A DNA stretch of 32,501 bases, taken from NCBI GenBank assembly GCA_015056305.1, contig SVGO01000016.1:1-32501 (forward strand), given 5' to 3'. This stretch comes from Clostridiales bacterium. GTDB lineage: Bacteria > Bacillota > Clostridia > Christensenellales > Aristaeellaceae. Positions 1 to 7,775 of the stretch are shown here, in pieces. The notes beneath the pieces were generated by a model that did no database searches, was not told the origin of the DNA, and was given only the letters and a program-made list of their open reading frames with translations. How positions within the stretch are numbered: position 1 is the stretch's first letter; every line of letters starts with the position of its first letter. The position numbers and the translations under genes are program-made.

Positions 1-237
1 GGCCGCAGCGCGCGCTTTGCCGCCAAGCTTTCCGTGGGCGATAAGATCACACTGACCGGCCGCCTGCAGTCGCGCGCGTATCAGAAGCAGATGAGCGACG
101 GCACGGTTGTGGAAAAGACGGCTTACGAGGTCTCCGTGGGCCATCTGGAATTGATCGGCGACGAGCAGGAGACCGCGGGCGATCCCGCCGCGCAGGGCAT
201 GAGCGACTTTCGCGCGCACGCAGCGCTGACACAGTGA
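1..237 (+). CDS. Single-stranded DNA-binding protein family, clostridial OB-fold type (C-terminal part)
   Basis: The reading frame is open from the first base and ends at TGA 235-237, so only about 78 C-terminal residues are visible. The segment GRSARFAAKLSVGD...LTGRLQSRAYQK...TAYEVSVGHLEL matches the last strands of the OB fold in SSB-family proteins: the GR-A-F glycine/aromatic stretch, the VGD-I-LTGR strand, the QSR-Y strand and the final YEVSV strand. It resembles the clostridial two-OB-fold SSB-like proteins more than canonical Ssb. The tail after the OB fold is only about 25 residues, ending in AHAALTQ, and lacks the acidic DDDIPF-type tip that canonical Ssb uses to recruit partners. 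It presumably binds ssDNA, but its N-terminal half lies outside the window, so the number of OB folds cannot be stated. A GTG at 34 is internal to the fold and is not the start. Confidence 0.75.
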   Translation, partial: GRSARFAAKLSVGDKITLTGRLQSRAYQKQMSDGTVVEKTAYEVSVGHLELIGDEQETAGDPAAQGMSDFRAHAALTQ

Positions 238-240
238 GGA

Positions 241-449
241 GAACGCTGGGGATTTCATCCTCAGCCCCCTGCCCGGGGGAATTCTTCCCCCGGACCCCCA
301 TGTACGCTTCGCGGCGGCTTAAAGCAGGTTTTGCTGGATTCCCTCCGCTGCGCGCATGCGCGCAGCGATGAAGGGACAAGGGACGAAATCCCTTGTCGGG
401 TTTTGGGGATGAAATCCCCAAGCAGGTCTGACCAGCAGCCCTGACGTTC
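241..449 (-). repeat. Palindrome-rich intergenic element, copy 1 (reverse orientation)
   Basis: A 209-bp block starts four bases after the SSB-family stop and has inverted ends, GAACG at 241-245 and CGTTC at 445-449. It contains five hairpins: 246-264 (8 bp, one wobble, loop TTC), 273-293 (9 bp, loop TTC), the central perfect palindrome GCTGCGCGCATGCGCGCAGC at 347-366, 375-397 (9 bp, loop CGAAA) and 403-421 (8 bp, loop GAA). The reverse complement of the stretch around the centre (about 340-376) is found almost unchanged at about 6431-6467, and the CGCTTCGCGG segment at 305-314 recurs inverted in copies 2 and 3. No ORF here resembles a known protein. With the terminator and promoter that follow, it fills the gap of more than 300 bases before the yerC-like gene. 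Confidence 0.8.
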
Positions 450-474
450 CTCCCCGTGCCTCCGAAAAAAACCA

Positions 475-502
475 GGCAGAGTCGAAAGCTCTGCCTTTTT
501 TT
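475..502 (+). terminator. Rho-independent terminator upstream of the yerC-like gene
   Basis: GGCAGAG (475-481), loop TCGAAAG, CTCTGCC (489-495) and seven T residues (496-502) form a textbook intrinsic terminator. An A-run just upstream (about 465-471) could let it also work on the opposite strand. It separates the SSB-family transcript from the yerC-pcrA-ligA unit. Confidence 0.9.
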
Positions 503-515
503 CCTGCGCGGACTA

Positions 516-524
516 TGCTATAAT
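516..524 (+). promoter_or_regulatory. Extended -10 promoter for yerC-pcrA-ligA
   Basis: TGC-TATAAT is an extended -10 element with the TATAAT at 519-524. The -35 position at 17-bp spacing falls in the terminator T-run (496-501) and is a poor match, so the extended TG probably compensates. The expected start of transcription is near 531, which rules out the upstream GTG at 530 as the start of the next gene. Confidence 0.65.
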
Positions 525-556
525 AAAGCGTGACCAAGCGACATACGGAGGTACAT

Positions 557-871
557 ATGCTGGAAGAACGCATGAATCAGGAGCAGCTTGAGGAACTGGC
601 CGAGGCCATGCTCACCATCAGAACACGCGACGAGGCGTTTCTGTTTTTCGAGGATATTTTTACCATCAAGGAACTGCAGGCTGTCGCCCAGCGCCTGGCT
701 GTGGCGCGCCTGCTCAAACAAAAGGTGACCTATCAGGATATCGCGGACCAGACCGGCGCCAGTACGGCGACCATCAGCCGCGTCAACCGCAGCCTGACCT
801 ACGGTGCGGGCGGCTATCAGATGGTGCTTGGCCGGATGAAGGATACCTCCGGTGCGGCTTCGGACGAATGA
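557..871 (+). CDS. yerC: YerC/YecD family TrpR-related DNA-binding protein
   Basis: This is a small (104 aa) helix-turn-helix protein of the TrpR-like YerC/YecD family. Visible features are the RTRDEAFLFFEDIFTIKELQAVAQRLAVARLL region and a helix-turn-helix in TYQDIADQTGASTATISRVNRSL, followed by the short tail GAGGYQMVLGRM typical of the family. The ATG at 557 is chosen because GGAGG lies at 547-551 with a 5-base spacer and because transcription should start near 531; the in-frame GTG at 530 would precede the transcript. In Bacillus subtilis yerC sits in front of pcrB-pcrA-ligA, and here it directly precedes pcrA, its TGA (869-871) lying eight bases before the first pcrA ATG. It is presumed to be a transcription factor; its ligand and targets are not evident from the sequence. 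Confidence 0.88.
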   Translation: MLEERMNQEQLEELAEAMLTIRTRDEAFLFFEDIFTIKELQAVAQRLAVARLLKQKVTYQDIADQTGASTATISRVNRSLTYGAGGYQMVLGRMKDTSGAASDE

Positions 872-881
872 GGAAATCATG

Positions 882-3314
882 ATGAATCTGCAGGATCTGA
901 ACAATGAACAGCGGCTCGCAGCTCAAACGCTGGACGGGCCGCTTTTGGTGCTTGCCGGCGCAGGCTCGGGCAAGACGCGCGCGCTGACCTATCGCGTGGC
1001 GAACCTCATCGATCATGGCGTGCCCGCCTGGTCGATCATGGCGATCACATTCACCAATAAGGCGGCGGCAGAGATGCGCGAGCGCATCGAGAAGCTGGTC
1101 GGCCCGTCCGCCGCGGACGTGTGGGTGTCCACGTTCCATAGCGGCTGCGCGAAGATTCTGCGCAGGGATATCGAGAAGCTGGGCTATAGCCGTTCGTTCA
1201 CCATCTACGACGACGACGACCAGATGAGCGCGCTCAAGGAAATCCTCAAGCGCCTGAATATCGACGAAAAGTTCCTCCCGCCGCGCGAGATCAAAAGCAA
1301 GATCTCCGACGCGAAGAACAAGCTGCTCTCCCCGCCGGAGTGGTTTGCCCAGTCCGACAGGGATTATCGCAGCCAGATGGTTCTGGACGTGTACAATGCC
1401 TACGAGGAGAAGCTCAAAAGCTCCAATGCGCTGGACTTTGACGACCTGATCGTCAAGACCCTCGAGCTCTTTGCGAATCATCCGCCGGTGCTGGAGGCCT
1501 ATCAGCGCAAGCTGCGCTATATCCACGTCGACGAGTATCAGGATACCAACTACGCGCAGTATATGCTCGTGCGCCTGCTCGCCCAGCACAGCCGCAATCT
1601 CTGTGTCGTGGGCGACGACGATCAGTCCATCTACGGCTGGCGCGGCGCGGATATCCGCAATATTCTCGATTTTGAGAAGGATTTCCCGGACGCAAAGGTG
1701 ATCAAGCTCGAGCAGAACTACCGCTCCACCGCAAACATCCTCGATGCGGCCAATCAGGTGATCGCGCTCAATGAAAACCGCAAAGACAAGGCGCTTTGGA
1801 CCGAGGAAGGCCCGGGCGAACAGATTAAACTCTATCGCGCCGGCGACGAGCGCGAGGAGGCGGCGTTCATCTGCCAGCAGATCCGCACGCTGCAGATGCA
1901 GGGCGAGGATTATTCGCGCTTCGCCGTGCTCTACCGCACCAATGCGCAGTCCCGCGTTATTGAAGAGGCGTTCGTGCAGAGCGGCGTCAAGTACCGCATG
2001 TACGGCGGTCTTCGCTTCTATGACCGCAAGGAGGTCAAGGATATTCTGGCGTATCTGCGCGTGATGGTCAATCCTTCGGACGATATATCCGTGCGGCGCA
2101 TCATCAACGTGCCCAAGCGCTCCATCGGCGATACGACGGTGAATGAACTGGCGAAATACGCAGCCGAGCAGGAGATGCCGCTGCTCACCGCCTGCATGGA
2201 TATCCCGGAGACGGTCGGTTCCAGAGGCCGAAAGAGCGTGGAGAAATTCTCCGAGCTGATGATGGGTCTTACGATGATGGCGGAGACGATGAGCCTGACC
2301 GAGCTGGTGCAGTACGTCATCGACACGACGGGACTGGAGAGCCAGTACACCAAGGAAGACAACGACGAAAACCGCACCCGCGTGGAGAATATCCGAGAGT
2401 TTGTCGGCGCGGTCAAGGAATTCGAGGAGAAGGCCGAGAATCCGACACTTGTCGATTATCTGGAAAACGTCGCGCTGGTTTCCGATCTGGACGCGATGAC
2501 CGAGGACGGCGGCGCGGTGACGATGATGACGCTGCACAGTGCCAAGGGCCTGGAATTTCCCAACGTCTTCATGGTCGGCATGGAGGAGAATCTCTTCCCG
2601 TCCATGCGAAGCCGCGACGACACGGCCCGCATGGAGGAGGAGCGCAGGCTCTGTTACGTGGGCATCACCCGCGCAAGGGAGCGGCTGTATCTTTCTCATG
2701 CTTCCCGGCGCATGCTCTACAATCAGATGCAGTTCAACGATCGTTCACGCTTCATCGACGACATCCCGCCGCGCGTGATGGAGGATATCTCCCAGACCCG
2801 CGAGCCCTTCGGCATGCCTGTGGGCGAACGGCGCGGCGGCTTCAGAAGCGCAGCTTCGCAGCAGGACGGCGCATGGCGCCAGCCGGCGTGGAGCAAATCC
2901 AGCTCGTTTGGCGCGCAGCAGCAGGCAGGTCAGAGTAATTGGAAGCCCAAGACGGCCTATCAGACAGCCATGCCCACGGGACAGAGACAGAGTTTTGCCT
3001 CCTGGAGCCGGGGAAGCGGCGCGGGCATGGGTGTGACCGAGCGCGTCGGCGGCGTAAGCGTCTCTGGCGTGCAGCGCGGCATGGCGTCTAGAAGCGAGCC
3101 GAATGTGGTTCGTTCTTCCGCGCACGAGGCGGCGAGGCCTTCGATCTTCTCCGCGGGCGATCACGTCATGCATAAGAAGTTTGGCCGCGGCGCGGTCATC
3201 CGCGTCACGGGCAGCGGCTCGGATAGCCGGATCATGATCAGATTTGACGACACACGCGTGGGCGTGAAGGAATTCGCGCTGTCCATCGCGCCGATCATCA
3301 AGATGGAGGGATAA
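882..3314 (+). CDS. pcrA: ATP-dependent DNA helicase PcrA (UvrD/Rep, SF1A)
   Basis: This 3'-5' SF1A helicase acts in repair, in removing RecA filaments and in resolving transcription-replication conflicts. All helicase motifs are present: Walker A AGAGSGKT (about residues 25-32), Walker B/motif II VDEYQDTN (about 216-223), motif III VVGDDDQSIYGWRGA, motif IV LEQNYRS, motif V TLHSAKGLEFPNVF and motif VI CYVGITRARERLYL. A Gln/Ser/Gly-rich linker leads to a C-terminal Tudor-like module (GDHVMHKKFGRGAVIRV...), which in PcrA/UvrD contacts RNA polymerase. The start is ATG 882, seven bases after AGGA 871-874; ATG 879 is the in-frame alternative and GTG 852 lies inside the previous gene. The length of about 810 aa is slightly above the usual 720-760 because of the linker. 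It belongs to the yerC-pcrA-ligA unit. Confidence 0.96.
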   Translation: MNLQDLNNEQRLAAQTLDGPLLVLAGAGSGKTRALTYRVANLIDHGVPAWSIMAITFTNKAAAEMRERIEKLVGPSAADVWVSTFHSGCAKILRRDIEKLGYSRSFTIYDDDDQMSALKEILKRLNIDEKFLPPREIKSKISDAKNKLLSPPEWFAQSDRDYRSQMVLDVYNAYEEKLKSSNALDFDDLIVKTLELFANHPPVLEAYQRKLRYIHVDEYQDTNYAQYMLVRLLAQHSRNLCVVGDDDQSIYGWRGADIRNILDFEKDFPDAKVIKLEQNYRSTANILDAANQVIALNENRKDKALWTEEGPGEQIKLYRAGDEREEAAFICQQIRTLQMQGEDYSRFAVLYRTNAQSRVIEEAFVQSGVKYRMYGGLRFYDRKEVKDILAYLRVMVNPSDDISVRRIINVPKRSIGDTTVNELAKYAAEQEMPLLTACMDIPETVGSRGRKSVEKFSELMMGLTMMAETMSLTELVQYVIDTTGLESQYTKEDNDENRTRVENIREFVGAVKEFEEKAENPTLVDYLENVALVSDLDAMTEDGGAVTMMTLHSAKGLEFPNVFMVGMEENLFPSMRSRDDTARMEEERRLCYVGITRARERLYLSHASRRMLYNQMQFNDRSRFIDDIPPRVMEDISQTREPFGMPVGERRGGFRSAASQQDGAWRQPAWSKSSSFGAQQQAGQSNWKPKTAYQTAMPTGQRQSFASWSRGSGAGMGVTERVGGVSVSGVQRGMASRSEPNVVRSSAHEAARPSIFSAGDHVMHKKFGRGAVIRVTGSGSDSRIMIRFDDTRVGVKEFALSIAPIIKMEG

Positions 3315-3317
3315 CCC

Positions 3318-5369
3318 ATGGATGAGCGCAAGCGCATGCAGGAACTCATCGAGCGCCTCAACGCCGCATCAAAGGCGTATTACGACGGCAATGACGCCGT
3401 GATGTCCGACGACGAGTGGGATGCGATGTACGCCGAGCTGCGCGCGCTGGAGGAAAAAACCGGCGAGCGTCTGCCGGATTCCCCGACCAGGCGCGTGGGC
3501 GGCGAGGTGCTTGAGGGTTTCAAGCCGCACCGCCACATCGCGCGCCTGTGGAGCATGGACAAGGCGCAGAGCGAGGCGGAAATCATCGCCTGGGCGCAGC
3601 GCTGTGAGAAGCTCACGCAGCAGGCCGGCGGCCTGCCGCAAAGCGCTTACTGCGTGGAATACAAGCTCGACGGCCTCACGCTCAATCTCACCTACGACGG
3701 CGGTCATCTTGTGCAGGCCGCCACGCGCGGCAACGGCGAAACCGGCGAGGGGATTCTTGCGCAGGCTAAGACTATCCGCTGCATCCCGCAAACCATTCCA
3801 TTCACGGGGCGCATGGAGGTGCAGGGCGAGTGCATCATGCGTCTTTCGACGCTCAAGGCATACAACGAGACGGCGGACGAGCCGCTCAAGAATGCGCGCA
3901 ACGCCGCTGCCGGCGCGCTGCGCAATCTCGATCCGAAGGTGACGGCCAGCCGCAATCTGGATGCGCTGTTTTATCAGGTGGGCTATATCGAGGGCAGAAG
4001 CTTTGCTTCCCAGCAGGAGATGCTCGATTTCCTCAAAGAGAACGGCCTGCCCGTCAGCCCGTTTGCGGGCTATGCGGATTCGATCGAAAGCGCGATGGCG
4101 CTGGTGCATCGCATCGAAGAGGAACGCGACAATCTCGATTTCCTCATCGACGGCGCGACGATCAAGCTCACCGACATGCGCACCCGCGAGGTGCTGGGCA
4201 CGACGGACAAGTTCCCGCGCTGGTCGATTGCATTCAAATTCGCCGCGCAGGAGACCGTGACGAAGCTGGAGGATATCTCCTGGGAGCTGGGCAGAACCGG
4301 CAAATTAACGCCGCTGGCGCACCTTGAGCCGGTAGACATCTGCGGCGTGACGGTGAAGCGCGCGACGCTCAACAACTATGGCGACATCTGCCGCAAGCGC
4401 GTGCGCGTGGGCAGCGATGTATGGGTGCGCCGCTCCAACGACGTGATCCCGGAGATCATGGGCGTCGTGTGGCAGGGGGAGGGCGAAGCGCCCGAAACCG
4501 ACATCGTTCCGCCGGATCGCTGCCCGGCCTGCGGCGGCGCGCTCACTCAGCGCGGCGCGCATATCTTCTGCCTGAACAGAAAAACCTGCCGACCGCAGGC
4601 GATCGCGCGCATGGCGCATTTCGCCTCCCGGCAGGGCATGGATATCGAGGCGTTCAGCGAGAAGACGGCAGAGCTGTTTTACGATCATCTCGGCGTGCGA
4701 AGCGCAGCCGATCTGTATCAGCTGGACAAGGCGAGCATGGTCGCGCTCAAGGGCTTCGGCGCCAAAAAGGCGGATAAGCTGCTCGCCGAGCTGGAGAAGA
4801 GCAAGTCCTGCGAACTGGACAGCTTCCTCTTTGCCATCGGCATCCCCAATATCGGCAAGAAGACCGCGCGCGACCTGATGGAGCACTTCGGCTCGCTGCA
4901 GGCACTGATGGCAGCAAGTGAAGAGGAGCTCGTGAGCCTTGATGATGTGGGCGGCATTGTCGCCGCCTCGATCACCGAATACTTTGCCGACGAGGAGAAT
5001 CTAGCGTTCGTGCGTGCGCTGCTTCATGCGGGCGTTGAGCCGCAGATCCACAAGGAGGAAGCGGCGGGCGATCTGTTTGCCGGCATGACGTTTGTGCTCA
5101 CGGGCACGCTGCCGACGCTCTCTCGCGCGCAGGCGGAGGAGATCATCCGCAAAAACGGCGGCAAGGCGGCGGGCAGCGTATCGAAAAAGACCAGCGTTGT
5201 GCTCGCCGGCGAAAGCGCTGGCAGCAAGCTGGAAAAGGCGCAGAAGCTCGGCGTGCGCATCATGGACGAGGCGCAGTTTCTCTCGCTGGTCGGCGGTTCT
5301 TCTGCACAGCCGAAAGCCGCTGCCGCTGAGACTGCGCAGCTGAGCATGGAAGATCTGTTCAAAATGTAA
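3318..5369 (+). CDS. ligA: NAD-dependent DNA ligase LigA
   Basis: It seals nicks in DNA using NAD+ in replication and repair. The 683 residues hold domain Ia (YYDGNDAVMSDDEWD), the nucleotidyltransferase with adenylated lysine in VEYKLDG (K116), the OB fold (about 315-400), a Cys4 zinc finger (C402, C405, C418, C424), helix-hairpin-helix repeats (about 440-585) and a C-terminal BRCT domain (about 592-668, with FVLTGTLPTLSRAQA). It differs from E. coli-type LigA in reading HRHIARLWS instead of H-x-x-PMLSL and TRGNGETGEG instead of TRGDG-x-x-GED; from memory these changes are usual in a clostridial LigA clade, so I do not regard it as inactive. ATG 3318 follows GGAGGG (3305-3310) by 7 bases, three bases after the pcrA stop. 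Confidence 0.97.
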   Translation: MDERKRMQELIERLNAASKAYYDGNDAVMSDDEWDAMYAELRALEEKTGERLPDSPTRRVGGEVLEGFKPHRHIARLWSMDKAQSEAEIIAWAQRCEKLTQQAGGLPQSAYCVEYKLDGLTLNLTYDGGHLVQAATRGNGETGEGILAQAKTIRCIPQTIPFTGRMEVQGECIMRLSTLKAYNETADEPLKNARNAAAGALRNLDPKVTASRNLDALFYQVGYIEGRSFASQQEMLDFLKENGLPVSPFAGYADSIESAMALVHRIEEERDNLDFLIDGATIKLTDMRTREVLGTTDKFPRWSIAFKFAAQETVTKLEDISWELGRTGKLTPLAHLEPVDICGVTVKRATLNNYGDICRKRVRVGSDVWVRRSNDVIPEIMGVVWQGEGEAPETDIVPPDRCPACGGALTQRGAHIFCLNRKTCRPQAIARMAHFASRQGMDIEAFSEKTAELFYDHLGVRSAADLYQLDKASMVALKGFGAKKADKLLAELEKSKSCELDSFLFAIGIPNIGKKTARDLMEHFGSLQALMAASEEELVSLDDVGGIVAASITEYFADEENLAFVRALLHAGVEPQIHKEEAAGDLFAGMTFVLTGTLPTLSRAQAEEIIRKNGGKAAGSVSKKTSVVLAGESAGSKLEKAQKLGVRIMDEAQFLSLVGGSSAQPKAAAAETAQLSMEDLFKM

Positions 5370-5420
5370 TCGCGTTTGCGCATCACGGCGGAAAATTCTG
5401 AGAATTCATGCGGTTGCGTC

Positions 5421-5449
5421 TTTCCAATTTCTGTCGCCGGTGGTATAAT
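5421..5449 (+). promoter_or_regulatory. Promoter for yicC (housekeeping sigma type)
   Basis: -35 TTTCCA (5421-5426), a 17-bp spacer and -10 TATAAT (5444-5449) with an extended TG at 5441-5442. Transcription would begin near 5456, about 40 bases before the chosen yicC start. No convincing terminator separates it from ligA, so read-through from upstream is possible. Confidence 0.7.
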
Positions 5450-5494
5450 TATATGATGATTTTCCCATACGTCTGAGAAGGGATGTGTCTTGCC

Positions 5495-6367
5495 GTGAAG
5501 AGCATGACCGGTTATGGCCGATGCCATATTGAAGAGGATGGCCGCGAGATGACCGTGGAGGTCAAGAGCGTCAACCATCGCTTTCTGGATATTTCCTACA
5601 GGCTGTCGCGCACGCTGTCGTTCCTGGATGACGCTGTGCGCAAGGGCGTAGGTGCGCGACTGGCGCGCGGCCATGTCGATGTGTTCGTCAGCTATGCGAA
5701 TCATCGTCAGGACGCCAGGGAGGTACGCGTGGATACCGCGCTGGCCGTGGCATACAGGACTGCGCTTGCCGAGCTCGCTGCAGCCGTTGGCAAGGACGCC
5801 GACGTTCCGCTGACGGACTATGCCCGCCTGCCGGACGTGCTGACCGTGCAGGAAAAGGAAGAGGACCAGCAGACCGTGCGCGAGCTCTTTGAAAGGGCGC
5901 TCGCGGGCGCGCTGGATGGCCTGATCGCCATGCGCGGGCAGGAGGGCGAGCGCATGCGCGATGACATCCTGGAGAAGATCGCCAATATCGAATCCATCCG
6001 GGGTCGCGTTTCCGAGCGCGCGCCGCTGGTTGTCGCGGAATACCGCGATAAGCTCCATCAGCGCATCGCGCAGCTCACCGACGGCGAGATCGACGAGGCG
6101 CGGCTGATCACCGAGGTTGCGATTTTTGCCGACCGCGCCGCCATCGATGAGGAGCTTGTCCGCCTTACCAGCCATATCGCTGCCATCCGCGAGACCGTGG
6201 CGCTTGCCGAGCCCGTGGGCCGCAGGCTGGACTTCCTCGTGCAGGAGCTCAATCGCGAAGTGAACACCATTGGATCAAAAGCGTCCGATACCATGATCGC
6301 ACAGGCTGTCGTCTCCGCCAAGGGCGAGATCGAAAAACTGCGCGAGCAGGTACAGAACGTGGAGTAA
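5495..6367 (+). CDS. yicC: YicC/YloC family endoribonuclease
   Basis: YicC-family proteins are hexameric endoribonucleases implicated in RNA turnover. The signature N-terminus KSMTGYGR, the VEVKSVNHRFLDISYRL strand and the C-terminal DUF1732 block (GRRLDFLVQELNREVNTIGSKASD..., ending in GEIEKLREQVQNVE) are all present, and the length of 290 aa is normal. The start is set at GTG 5495, about 11 bases after AAGGGA (5478-5483), so that the protein begins close to the family consensus M-x-K/R-SMTGYGR; an in-frame ATG at 5483 sits directly on the ribosome-binding site with no spacer and is less likely. As in B. subtilis (yloC-remA-gmk-rpoZ-coaBC), it leads a conserved block, but here a 205-base palindrome-rich gap separates it from remA. 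Confidence 0.93.
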   Translation: MKSMTGYGRCHIEEDGREMTVEVKSVNHRFLDISYRLSRTLSFLDDAVRKGVGARLARGHVDVFVSYANHRQDAREVRVDTALAVAYRTALAELAAAVGKDADVPLTDYARLPDVLTVQEKEEDQQTVRELFERALAGALDGLIAMRGQEGERMRDDILEKIANIESIRGRVSERAPLVVAEYRDKLHQRIAQLTDGEIDEARLITEVAIFADRAAIDEELVRLTSHIAAIRETVALAEPVGRRLDFLVQELNREVNTIGSKASDTMIAQAVVSAKGEIEKLREQVQNVE

Positions 6368-6376
6368 CGGGGGTTA

Positions 6377-6560
6377 CGAGGGGGACGCCGGGCTGCCGCC
6401 CGGACCCGCTCGGGGACATTGTCCCCGAACCCCTTCATCGCTGCGCGCATGCGCGCAGCGGAGGGATTAAGATAGACTTGCTAAAACAGCCGCGAAGCGG
6501 AAGAAGGGGTCTGGGGACGATGTCCCCAGGCAGGTTTTAGGGCGGCAGCCCTAACGTTCC
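6377..6560 (+). repeat. Palindrome-rich intergenic element, copy 2 (forward orientation)
   Basis: This element fills the yicC-remA gap. From left to right it has CCGGGC-TGCC-GCCCGG (6388-6403), TCGGGGAC-ATT-GTCCCCGA (6410-6428), the 20-bp perfect palindrome at 6440-6459, the CCGCGAAGCG segment (about 6500-6509), CTGGGGAC-GAT-GTCCCCAG (6511-6529), TTAGGGC-GGCA-GCCCTAA (6537-6554) and the end AACGTTCC (6553-6560). The stretch around the central palindrome is the reverse complement of that in copy 1, so the two copies are in opposite orientations. Its end abuts the remA ribosome-binding site (GGAGG 6563-6567). Confidence 0.8.
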
Positions 6561-6572
6561 CTGGAGGTTTGT

Positions 6573-6848
6573 ATGGATATCAAGCTCATCAACGTCGGCT
6601 ACGGAAACTTCATTTCCTCCAGCCGCATCATTGCGATCATCGGACCGGAGTCTGCGCCGGTCAAGCGCATCATTCAGGAGGCCAAGGAGGAGCGCCGTCT
6701 GATCGACGCGACCTACGGCCGCCGTACGCGCGCGGTGATCATCTCCGACAGCGACCACGTGATTCTCTCGGCTGTGCAGCCGGAGACGATCGCGCATCGT
6801 TTCGACGTCAAGGATAACACCACGATTGTGGAGGAGGAAGAGACCTGA
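6573..6848 (+). CDS. remA: RemA/DUF370 family DNA-binding regulator
   Basis: This 91-aa protein matches RemA, which in B. subtilis activates extracellular-matrix and osmoprotection genes by binding DNA as a ring-shaped oligomer. Conserved family features are the start [14 protein letters not shown], the [23 protein letters not shown] helix region and [33 protein letters not shown] 6573 lies 5 bases after GGAGG (6563-6567). Its TGA overlaps the gmk ATG by one base. Its leader is formed by the end of palindrome-rich element copy 2, which is unusual for this otherwise conserved block. Targets in this organism are unknown. Confidence 0.92.
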   Translation: MDIKLINVGYGNFISSSRIIAIIGPESAPVKRIIQEAKEERRLIDATYGRRTRAVIISDSDHVILSAVQPETIAHRFDVKDNTTIVEEEET

Positions 6849-7429
6849 TGGAAGCACAGAAGAGGGGTACGCTGTTCGTCTTCTCCGGTCCGTCCGGCGT
6901 GGGCAAGGGTACGCTCAACGCGAAGCTCTTTGCGGAGTTCGGCGAGCAGATGGCGTTTTCCGTCTCGGCGACCACGCGTGCGCCGCGCGAGGGCGAGATC
7001 GACGGAACGCACTACTTTTTCATCAGCATGCAGGAGTTTGAAAACCGCATCGCGAATAATGACTTTCTGGAGCATGCGCAGTTTGCTGGCAACCGCTATG
7101 GCACGCCGAAATCGTATGTGATGAGCCTGCTTGAAATGGGCAAGAATGTGCTGCTTGAGATCGAGGTACAGGGCGCGATGCAGGTGATGGAGCGCATGCC
7201 CGAATGCGTGAGCATCTTTGTGCTGCCGCCCAGCTTTGAGGAGCTGGAGCGCCGCCTGCGCGGACGCGGCACCGAGACGGAGGAGAAGATCCTCAGGCGT
7301 CTTGAGACCGCGCGCGGCGAGCTCGCCTATGCGGACAAATATCAGTATCAGATTGTCAACGGCGGCGATCTTGAGGCAGCCTATCAGGAACTGCGCAGCA
7401 TCTACCTGAAGGAGACAGGACGGGTTTGA
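6848..7429 (+). CDS. gmk: Guanylate kinase
   Basis: It phosphorylates GMP to GDP with ATP and feeds GTP, dGTP and the (p)ppGpp cycle. The P-loop GPSGVGKGT is at residues 14-22, the GMP-binding region SVSATTRAPREGEIDGTHYFFIS follows, and the lid region includes LRGRGTETEEKILRRLE. At 193 aa the length is normal. The start codon overlaps the remA stop as TGATG, implying translational coupling. It sits in the conserved remA-gmk-rpoZ-coaBC order. Confidence 0.97.
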   Translation: MEAQKRGTLFVFSGPSGVGKGTLNAKLFAEFGEQMAFSVSATTRAPREGEIDGTHYFFISMQEFENRIANNDFLEHAQFAGNRYGTPKSYVMSLLEMGKNVLLEIEVQGAMQVMERMPECVSIFVLPPSFEELERRLRGRGTETEEKILRRLETARGELAYADKYQYQIVNGGDLEAAYQELRSIYLKETGRV

Positions 7430-7520
7430 TGTTTTGCTGTGTATCGTGCCAAAATCTGCGCGAAGGATCGTGCAGCGGGCACTGAAGTGGTTTTATACTG
7501 TCAACAATTTCGGAAATGGA

Positions 7521-7535
7521 GGCGGCATTGCCGCC
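7521..7535 (+). other. GC hairpin just upstream of the rpoZ ribosome-binding site
   Basis: GGCGGC-ATT-GCCGCC is a perfect 6-bp stem ending 7 bases before the GGAGGA (7543-7548) of rpoZ, inside the 127-base gmk-rpoZ gap. It has no T-run, so it is not an intrinsic terminator. It could modulate rpoZ translation or processing of the mRNA. A TATACT at 7494-7499 might be a weak -10, but I see no supporting -35. Confidence 0.4.
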
Positions 7536-7556
7536 CCGCAGAGGAGGATTTCGCTT

Positions 7557-7775
7557 ATGTCTATGACCAATCCCAACATTCTTCAGCTGCTGGAGAAGGC
7601 GGACTGCCGCTATACGCTGGTTGTCGAGGTTTCCAAGCGCGCCCGTCAGCTGGTGGACGGCATTCAGCCGCTCATCGACGCCAAGGACAAGGAGAACATG
7701 CCCGTCTCCATCGCGGTGGATGAGGTCAATCGCGGCCTGATTACCTACGAGCGCACCACGGAAGATGTCAAGTAA
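7557..7775 (+). CDS. rpoZ: DNA-directed RNA polymerase omega subunit
   Basis: This small (72 aa) subunit helps RNA polymerase assemble and is often involved in (p)ppGpp response. It begins MSMTNPNILQLLEKADCRYTLVVEVSKRARQLVDG, matching the conserved omega pattern of a helix, then Y-LV-V-KRARQL, and it ends with the V-EAL-type helix replaced by VDEVNRGLITYE. ATG 7557 is chosen because GAGGAGGA (7541-7548) lies 8 bases upstream; an upstream in-frame start at 7434 would add about 41 residues with no family similarity. Its last 11 bases overlap the start of coaBC. Confidence 0.9.
   Translation: MSMTNPNILQLLEKADCRYTLVVEVSKRARQLVDGIQPLIDAKDKENMPVSIAVDEVNRGLITYERTTEDVK

Noticed and set aside
241..449. 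Repeated hairpins as a CRISPR array
   Set aside because: The units are not direct repeats of constant length with unique spacers; they are nested inverted repeats with diverging stems.
783..2699. Long open frame on the minus strand opposite pcrA
   Set aside because: It is antisense to a gene with all helicase motifs, is rich in His, Arg, Leu and Ala as GC-rich antisense frames are, and shows no recognisable domain.
5394..5406. AATTCT-G-AGAATT as an operator upstream of the yicC promoter
   Set aside because: Short, AT-only arms and no second site or known regulator to match; too weak to call.
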